In this document: positions 25,749 to 30,609 of the stretch, in pieces
Layout of the letters: the number at the start of each line of letters is the position of its first letter
Numbering within the stretch: the stretch's first letter is position 1
Origin: Methanosphaera sp. rholeuAM6
GTDB lineage: Archaea > Methanobacteriota > Methanobacteria > Methanobacteriales > Methanobacteriaceae
Direction: 5' to 3'
Assembly: GCA_003266105.1 (NCBI GenBank)
Contig: MVAA01000063.1
Location: forward strand, 410-31,018
Length of the DNA: 30,609 nt
Notes under the pieces: model-generated
Told to the model about the DNA's origin: nothing
The model's input: the letters and a program-made list of their open reading frames with translations, nothing else
Database searches by the model: none
Position numbers and translations under genes: made by a program

Positions 25749-25760
25749 AAGGTGATTTTA

Positions 25761-26606
25761 ATGAAAGAAATAGAAGAAATAAAAAGGAAACTGGAAGAAC
25801 ACAAATATATTTCCAATGATCAAATTGATACGACATTATTCTTAGCATTTGCCTTAAAAAAACCAATATTAATTGAGGGTCCTCCAGGTACTGGTAAAAC
25901 AGAGTTAGCAAAAACTATTGCCGATAGTTTTGACCGTGATTTCTTTAGGATTCAATGTTATGAAGGTATAACCTTTGAACAAGTTGTTGGGGAATGGAAT
26001 TATCAGAAACAATTACTATATCTGGAAATGGCAAGAGAGAATAAAGAAGATTTAACAATTTTTTCTGACGAATTTTTTATTCAAAGACCATTACTTACTG
26101 CGTTTAGTAATGAAAAACCTTCAGTATTGTTGATTGATGAAATTGATAAGGCTGATGAAGAATTAGAAAGTTTTTTATTACAGGCTTTAGGTGAAAAGGA
26201 AATTACTGTAAACGATTTAGATACGTTTGAATTAAAAAATGATTTAATTGTTGTTTTAACATCAAATGCTCAACGTTCATTACTTGATGAAACTAAAGAC
26301 AGATGTTTATATTTATACATCGATTATCCTGATTATGATAGGGAAGTGGCAATTATTAATAAAAGGGTCCCTACAGCTGAGGACAATTTAGTTAAGGAAA
26401 TTGTTGAAAAAACTCAGAAAATCAGAAAACTGGATTTGACGAAAAAACCTTCCATAAGAGCAACAGTTGACTGGGTTGAATCATTAATTGCTTTAGGTCA
26501 AATACCACCTACCCGTGAAGCATTGGAGAATACTTTAAATGTTATTGCTAAAAACGAAGATGATAAAGAACAAATTATAAATGAAGTTTTATTAAGAATA
26601 TCATAA
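25761..26606 (+). CDS. MoxR-type AAA+ ATPase
   Basis: The product (281 residues from ATG 25761, SD AAGGTGAT) is a MoxR/CoxD-like AAA+ protein. Walker A is GPPGTGKTE (near residue 40), Walker B is VLLIDEIDKADEE, sensor 1 is VLTSNAQR, and a small helical lid domain follows with SIRATVDWVESLIAL. MoxR ATPases act as chaperones that mature enzyme complexes or insert metal centres, normally with a VWA-domain partner encoded next to them (CoxE or YeaD type). No such partner is here: the next gene is convergent and its stop codon abuts. An alternative start nine bases upstream (TTG) would be read before the SD and is unlikely. Its target is unknown; nearness to the methanol genes may be chance. Confidence 0.85.
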   Translation: MKEIEEIKRKLEEHKYISNDQIDTTLFLAFALKKPILIEGPPGTGKTELAKTIADSFDRDFFRIQCYEGITFEQVVGEWNYQKQLLYLEMARENKEDLTIFSDEFFIQRPLLTAFSNEKPSVLLIDEIDKADEELESFLLQALGEKEITVNDLDTFELKNDLIVVLTSNAQRSLLDETKDRCLYLYIDYPDYDREVAIINKRVPTAEDNLVKEIVEKTQKIRKLDLTKKPSIRATVDWVESLIALGQIPPTREALENTLNVIAKNEDDKEQIINEVLLRIS

Positions 26607-27404
26607 TTAATAAGGTTTAACTTCATCTTCCACTATTTTTAATACTTTTTTTATGTCATCAACAAGGTAATCTGCACAGTTCAATAATTTTTCAGGCAAT
26701 TGTTCGCCTTGTTGTGTTGATAAAATTCCAATATTTGCTTGTTTTATTGCCAAATAATCATTTGTTTGGTTTCCAACCATAATAACTTCATCGTAGTCTT
26801 CCTGGAGTTTTTGTACAATTCTTTTTTTACAATTTAGATTACATGTATCATATACGTTTTCAGAAGCTACATTAAGAATTGAAGCAATATTATCCAAGGA
26901 ATGTTTATTGTCTCCCGAAGCTATGTAAATTGTTATTGGCATTTCATTAATTTTTTGGAAGAGTTCCTTAGTGCCTTCAAAGAAGAATCCTCCAGCAGTA
27001 TAGCTATAGTTTATTTTACGTTTTTTAATATCTATTATTAAAGCAGAGCCACTACAAATTTCTATATCATATTCTTTAACCAATCCATATGCCGAATCTT
27101 TAATTTCAGACATTAACGTTGTATCGTTTTCCAAAGCCTTTATAACATCCTCTTTTGAAAAAGGTTTTCTTGAATAAGCTATTTCAAATGATTCTTTATG
27201 TGTCTTTAAATAATTGATTATGGTTGTATCGTGTTGAATTAATTTTTTTGTAGGTGTTTGAAAAACAAGTATTAAACTTTCGTCATTTTCATTAACTATA
27301 CCTATAGTGTTTGTTTCAAAAATGATATTATTTGTTGACATGTCCTTTAAAGCAGTTACTCGTTTAAGAATAGTGCCTGCATTATCAAAAACTATAGCTT
27401 TCAT
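26607..27404 (-). CDS. HAD-superfamily protein, P-type-ATPase-like phosphatase fold
   Basis: The 265-residue protein starts with FDNAGTIL (D7 as nucleophile), the HAD motif I in the form DxAGT, where the usual second Asp is Ala. Motif II is IYIASGD (the Ser), motif III the Lys pair in NCKKRIVQKL, and motif IV IMVGNQTNDYLAI. GNQTND resembles the GDGxND of P-type ATPases, and motif I resembles DKTGT in lacking the second Asp. A cap-like insertion fills about residues 20-140. Such soluble P-type-ATPase-like proteins occur in methanogens; substrate unknown. No SD is seen before ATG 27404. It lies 62 bases downstream of the corrinoid activator gene and may be co-transcribed, although T-runs in the gap could end that transcript. 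Confidence 0.65.
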   Translation of the reverse strand: MKAIVFDNAGTILKRVTALKDMSTNNIIFETNTIGIVNENDESLILVFQTPTKKLIQHDTTIINYLKTHKESFEIAYSRKPFSKEDVIKALENDTTLMSEIKDSAYGLVKEYDIEICSGSALIIDIKKRKINYSYTAGGFFFEGTKELFQKINEMPITIYIASGDNKHSLDNIASILNVASENVYDTCNLNCKKRIVQKLQEDYDEVIMVGNQTNDYLAIKQANIGILSTQQGEQLPEKLLNCADYLVDDIKKVLKIVEDEVKPY

Positions 27405-27466
27405 AATAGCAACTTTTAAAAATATAATAAGAAAAAAATTTGGAAAAAAAGATAATTGTGAGAAGA

Positions 27467-29110
27467 TTATAATTGGGTTGCTTCTTCTCCTTGAATATAG
27501 AATAATTTTTCATATAAGAATACTTTATCCGGACAGATTCTTTCACATCTTAAACATGCACTACCATTACAGAAATCAGAACGGATTGTTGCAATACCAT
27601 CATTAATTACTAAAGCATTTTCTGGACATTCGTTTTCACATGCTTTACAATTTACACATCCTTCAACCTTATTTTCAAGTTTTGTTCCTACTTCTTCAAT
27701 GATGGATAAACCATTAATTCCTATGTCCGGAATATCACTTTCATATAATCTGTGTATTTCAGGATCTTCTTCTAAATCAGGTAAGTTTCCATAACCATAA
27801 CTTTCTAGCCATTCATCATATTTCCATAAAGGCATGTTTTGTTCACATACAGCTAATTCCAAACCATAAATTTTTTCAAATACTTCTGAAGTAGCTAATG
27901 TAATATGGTTACCCTGCATTCCATCTGCAACTTCCTGTAACTCCTGTAATAAATCAGGATTTTCCACTATATCCCTTGCCATAGCCAGAGAAGTGTTACC
28001 TATCTGATAAATATCCCAAGAGTTTGCAGGTATCTGACCAACAGTTAATGATTTTAATGGATCAACATAGAATCCAGAAGCTCCTGCCATGTATACTGCA
28101 TCTATGTCATCAAATTCTATACCTGATTCTACACATAAAGTAATGTGAGCTGCCCTGAATGCACCTAAAGCTTTACCGATTTCAGTTAAATCTTTTTCAG
28201 ATAAAAATACGCCATCCTGTAAGTTTAACTTGTTGTTTGGAGATTTAATATCAGGAATAGAAATAATATCCTGCTCAGTTCCTAAACTGTAAGCGGAAAT
28301 TACACCTGTACCTGTGATACCTCTTGCTTTAGTTTGGTCTTTCCTTTCTTCTGTTACGGTACCGTTTACAACATCCATTATTTCTCCATCAACAACTTTA
28401 AGATTTGCATCTAATAATTTAATTTGCCAATCGAAACCCTCTGGTTCCACATCAGATATGGCTCCAGGTGATGCTAACATACCACATTCAATAGCTTGTC
28501 CTTCCATAGCAGGACCTGCTGCTGCTGAACAAGAATAAATTTCCCCATCAATAACTAATGCTATCTCTGCATTCGTACCGAAATCTGATACCAAATATAT
28601 TCCTTCTCTGTTTACTACATCAGATTTTACTAGCATTGCCAATGCATCCGCACCAATTTCGTGTTTAATTGCTGGAGGTATATAAACATCAGCATCAGGA
28701 TTAATATCCAAATCAACATCTGCAGGTTTAACTATTTGTGAATTTCTTTTTGGAGGAGTAATGTTTAATCTTTCCATTGCATTAGTTCCCCAAAATGCTA
28801 AATCCCTAATTTCGATATTTTGGAATAATGATAATTGTATAGGGTTTCCACATACTGCAAATCTAATAATTTTGGATTTGTCTATTCCTAACTGGTCTAC
28901 TACTTTGTTAACTGCCTCTATGAGAAGTTGGTGTGCTTGATCTCCACCTACATTTACGGCAAAATGTAAGTGATCCATTACATTTGCTCCAGGAATTGGG
29001 TGTCTTAAAGTTACTGTTGTTGAAATAGTACTATTATCTTCAACATTAATTGCTTGAGCACGAATACCACTTGTACCGATATCCATGGCTATTGCATATT
29101 CTTCTGCCAT
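27467..29110 (-). CDS. ramA: Corrinoid-protein reductive activase, RamA type
   Basis: The 547-residue protein re-reduces the Co(II) form of methyltransferase corrinoid proteins to active Co(I), with ATP. It has an ASKHA/DUF4445-like ATPase part starting with YAIAMDIGTSGIRAQ and TLRHPIPGANVMDHLHFA, then FAVCGNPIQLSLFQNIEIRDLAFWG and a central phosphate-binding region YLVSDFGTNAEIAL. The C-terminus holds two ferredoxin-type [4Fe-4S] sites: Cys 485, 488, 491 and 495, then Cys 514, 519, 522 and 526. This C-terminal layout is that of RamA of methylamine methanogens. The position directly downstream of mtaBC suggests the target is MtaC. The start at 29110 has SD GAGGATGAT. A strong terminator separates it from mtaC, so it has its own promoter. 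Confidence 0.9.
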   Translation of the reverse strand: MAEEYAIAMDIGTSGIRAQAINVEDNSTISTTVTLRHPIPGANVMDHLHFAVNVGGDQAHQLLIEAVNKVVDQLGIDKSKIIRFAVCGNPIQLSLFQNIEIRDLAFWGTNAMERLNITPPKRNSQIVKPADVDLDINPDADVYIPPAIKHEIGADALAMLVKSDVVNREGIYLVSDFGTNAEIALVIDGEIYSCSAAAGPAMEGQAIECGMLASPGAISDVEPEGFDWQIKLLDANLKVVDGEIMDVVNGTVTEERKDQTKARGITGTGVISAYSLGTEQDIISIPDIKSPNNKLNLQDGVFLSEKDLTEIGKALGAFRAAHITLCVESGIEFDDIDAVYMAGASGFYVDPLKSLTVGQIPANSWDIYQIGNTSLAMARDIVENPDLLQELQEVADGMQGNHITLATSEVFEKIYGLELAVCEQNMPLWKYDEWLESYGYGNLPDLEEDPEIHRLYESDIPDIGINGLSIIEEVGTKLENKVEGCVNCKACENECPENALVINDGIATIRSDFCNGSACLRCERICPDKVFLYEKLFYIQGEEATQL

Positions 29111-29132
29111 ATTATCATCCTCTTATTAGAAA

Positions 29133-29172
29133 ATATTACATTTAATTGTAATATGTCATTACATAATATTAC
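29133..29172. promoter_or_regulatory. Cluster of ATATTACA/TGTAATAT motifs before the activator gene
   Basis: ATATTACA (29133-29140) and TGTAATAT (29147-29154) form a perfect 8-bp inverted repeat with a six-base spacer. Two further related units follow, ATTACAT (29158-29164) and AATATTAC (29165-29172). The cluster lies 23-62 bases upstream of the start codon, probably at or just after the transcription start. It could be an operator or an RNA hairpin. Confidence 0.4.
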
Positions 29173-29360
29173 TCTAATTAAATATAGTTTCTTTTAAAAT
29201 ATAAATATGACTCTAATATATAATTATTTTAAATTATTCTAAAACTAATTATAGTTAAAAATAGGAAAAATATAACAAAAACAAGAAAAACTGTATTTAA
29301 AAACTTTTAAAAATAGATAAGTTAATTTAGTATATTATAGTCAGAATTTAAAAAAAGAGT

Positions 29361-29402
29361 AAAAAAAGTTTAAGATAAGAACACGCTAAACTTATCTTAA
29401 AC
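29361..29402 (-). terminator. Strong hairpin/T7 terminator of the mtaBC operon
   Basis: On the minus strand GTTTAAGATAAG and CTTATCTTAAAC form a perfect 12-bp stem (29391-29402 with 29368-29379) with an 11-base loop, 28 bases after the mtaC stop. Seven T follow directly on that strand (29361-29367), then another T7 after four bases. This is the clearest terminator in the window and suits a highly transcribed catabolic operon. Confidence 0.85.
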
Positions 29403-29429
29403 ATATTCCCATGAAATGTTATATGGAAT

Positions 29430-30275
29430 TTAGGAGTATGCTGCTACGTATTCTCCAACGATTGCTGCATATTCTTTTCTGATGTCTTCCCAAGTTTTAC
29501 CATCATCTACAACAGCATCTGCTAATTTTGGAGCGTGGTATGCTTCTACACCGTAGAAACAGTGAGCAGTTTCTTCTACGAAGTCACGACGTACTGCTCC
29601 TCCACCACATCCTATAGGGATATCTAATCCTTCTTCTTCCATTAATGCTGCAATTTTACCGAATCCGGTCATTGTTGTTGTCATTAATGCTGTTGCTGTT
29701 GCCATTGCTGGTTGATGTTCTTTGAATGCTGCTACAACTGTTTCGTGAGGTACATCACGACCGAGGTCTATAGGTTCATATCCGTTTGCGTTTAAGAACA
29801 TAACAATTAAGTTTTTACCTATGTCGTGAGGGTCACCTTGTACAGCACAACATACAATTTTTGCTTTGGAATCTGCTTTGTGTCCAAGTTTTGCTTCACA
29901 AATTGCTACACCAGACATCATTGCATCTCCTGCTAACATTAAATCAGGTAAGAAGTATTCACCTTTTGTGTATAAAGCAGATACTGCATCCATACCTTTC
30001 ATTAAAGCATTGTTGATGAGGTCAATTGGATCTTCACCAGCTTCTACAGCTTTATTAACATCTTCATCAGTTTTATCTTTGTCACCATATAATACATCTA
30101 ATGCTAATGTTTTTTTAGTTTCACCTTCTGCTGCTGCTAAGATTTCAACTACTTCTGGGTCGTCTTCAGGTTTGAGAGCTGGACCTTCGATTTTTACGTT
30201 GTATCTTATTGCAATTTTTTCATAATCTTCAATACTATTAAATTTTTCATAATATTTTTCTAAAGGGCTTTCCAT
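29430..30275 (-). CDS. mtaC: Methanol-specific corrinoid protein MtaC
   Basis: MtaC carries the methyl group from methanol on its cobamide: MtaB methylates it, and an MtaA enzyme then passes the methyl group to coenzyme M. The 281-residue product has an N-terminal helical cap domain (about 40-130) with LINNALMKGMDAVSALYTKGEYFLPDLMLAGDAM-type sequence, seen near residues 86-119, and a Rossmann B12 domain. The cobalt ligand is H150 in GDPHDIGKN, followed by GYEPIDLGRDVP, a TALMTTTM strand and the GCGGGAV loop. I prefer ATG 30275 to ATG 30287 because the latter overlaps the only SD-like stretch (AGGA, 30287-30290). mtaB ends 32 bases upstream, giving the usual mtaB-mtaC order. Confidence 0.95.
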   Translation of the reverse strand: MESPLEKYYEKFNSIEDYEKIAIRYNVKIEGPALKPEDDPEVVEILAAAEGETKKTLALDVLYGDKDKTDEDVNKAVEAGEDPIDLINNALMKGMDAVSALYTKGEYFLPDLMLAGDAMMSGVAICEAKLGHKADSKAKIVCCAVQGDPHDIGKNLIVMFLNANGYEPIDLGRDVPHETVVAAFKEHQPAMATATALMTTTMTGFGKIAALMEEEGLDIPIGCGGGAVRRDFVEETAHCFYGVEAYHAPKLADAVVDDGKTWEDIRKEYAAIVGEYVAAYS

Positions 30276-30307
30276 TTGTACACACATCCTATTTTATTCT
30301 TGAACAT

Positions 30308-30609
30308 TTACATTTCTAAACTATATTGTTTTATATCGTGTTCTTTAACTTTTCTTCCGTAACGTTTAATACATGTTTTGATGAATTTTCTTGAGTCATC
30401 AGGTAATTGTTCATATGTTTTGTATGTTGAATCAAGAGTATCTCTTTCAAATCTTGTTAAGAAGATTCTACCTTGATCTACAGCTTCGTTAATACAGTCC
30501 ATAGCTTTGAGTGCTGCTGCACGTGCTCTGAGGTAGTTGTCTTCACCATCAGCTACGATTGCTTGACCAATTCTGTAAGCGTTATCGTATGCGAGAATTA
30601 CACCTTGAG
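30308..30609 (-). CDS. mtaB: Methanol:corrinoid methyltransferase MtaB, C-terminal end (cut by window edge)
   Basis: About 99 residues are visible before the stop at 30308. The segment contains YDNAYRIGQAIVADGEDNYLRA, AMDCINEAVDQGRIFLTRFE and the charged C-terminal tail ending in YSLEM. The N-terminal part with the zinc site that activates methanol lies outside the window. Identity rests on the sequence of this tail and on the mtaC gene that follows directly. The codon choice of mtaB and mtaC is less extreme in A/T than that of the glycan genes, as expected for strongly expressed genes. Confidence 0.88.
   Translation of the reverse strand, partial: QGVILAYDNAYRIGQAIVADGEDNYLRARAAALKAMDCINEAVDQGRIFLTRFERDTLDSTYKTYEQLPDDSRKFIKTCIKRYGRKVKEHDIKQYSLEM

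Larger units (their letters stand above)
25401..25760. other. Divergent regulatory region between padR and the MoxR gene
   Basis: This stretch of about 360 bases has no coding frame that I can support. It holds AT-rich TATA-like DNA near padR (about 25440-25475), a 14-bp palindrome (25492-25505), a TATA box for the MoxR gene (25649-25657) and a 12-bp inverted repeat next to the MoxR SD (25699-25748). The half-site AGTTC occurs in both repeats. Confidence 0.6.
29111..29429. other. Intergenic region between mtaC and the activator gene
   Basis: These 319 bases are very AT-rich and non-coding. From the right they hold the mtaC terminator (29361-29402), A/T-rich DNA with TATA-like stretches (about 29200-29230) that could start the activator transcript, and a cluster of TATTAC-type motifs (29133-29172) just upstream of the activator's SD. 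No small RNA gene was recognised. Confidence 0.65.

Noticed and set aside
30276..30287. ATG 30287 as start of mtaC
   Set aside because: The only SD-like bases overlap this ATG. The ATG at 30275 is correctly spaced.
1..30609. CRISPR arrays, tRNA or rRNA genes, insertion sequences, prophage genes
   Set aside because: No regularly spaced repeats, cloverleaf-like GC-richer islands, transposase motifs or terminal inverted repeats were seen on either strand.

Overview
The window reads as chromosomal DNA of a very AT-rich methanogenic archaeon of the order Methanobacteriales, most likely the genus Methanosphaera. The evidence is a methanol:corrinoid methyltransferase pair (mtaB-mtaC) with a RamA-type activator at the right end, an Alba chromatin protein, archaeal TruD, a methanogen-type isopropylmalate synthase, DUF63, DUF4012 and DUF1616 proteins, an Asn/Thr-rich adhesin-like surface protein, TATA-box promoters and strong Shine-Dalgarno (SD) sites of the GGAGG/GGTGAT type. 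No rRNA, tRNA, CRISPR array or insertion sequence was seen.

Layout. 1-974: 5' part of an adhesin-like protein (minus strand). 975-1564: long AT-rich intergenic region. 1565-3999: a copper system made of a short HMA copper-chaperone frame followed by a Cu(I) P-type ATPase. The two frames meet at a run of nine A and would form one normal two-HMA CopA after a -1 shift. 4019-5269: truD. 5440-6666: DUF1616 membrane protein with an apparent ATA start codon.

6800-16260 (minus strand): a surface-polysaccharide locus. It holds a GT-C-like membrane protein, a polyprenyl-phosphate sugar-1-phosphate transferase, two GT2 glycosyltransferases, a Wzt/Wzm-type (TagH/TagG) ABC exporter and a 958-residue three-domain glycosyltransferase. 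A DUF4012 membrane-anchored protein diverges from it. The genes together suggest lipid-linked priming, stepwise sugar addition, export by the ABC transporter and possibly surface attachment.

17222-21434: housekeeping genes, namely 5'-deoxyadenosine/SAH deaminase, DUF63, leuA and alba. 21519-25400 (minus strand): a tightly coupled four-gene operon of PadR regulator, ABC ATPase, ABC-2 permease and a membrane-anchored eight-repeat PQQ-type beta-propeller. 25761-26606: a MoxR-type AAA ATPase without a VWA partner, behind a 12-bp inverted repeat at its ribosome-binding site. 26607-30609 (minus strand): mtaB (partial), mtaC, a perfect hairpin/T7 terminator, the corrinoid activator gene, and a HAD-like protein.

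The strongest candidate for something new is the copZ/copA junction. It may be programmed frameshifting (or transcriptional slippage) that makes both a small copper chaperone and full-length CopA from one gene, or it may be a plain frameshift. All calls come from reading the sequence and recalling family motifs; no database search was run.
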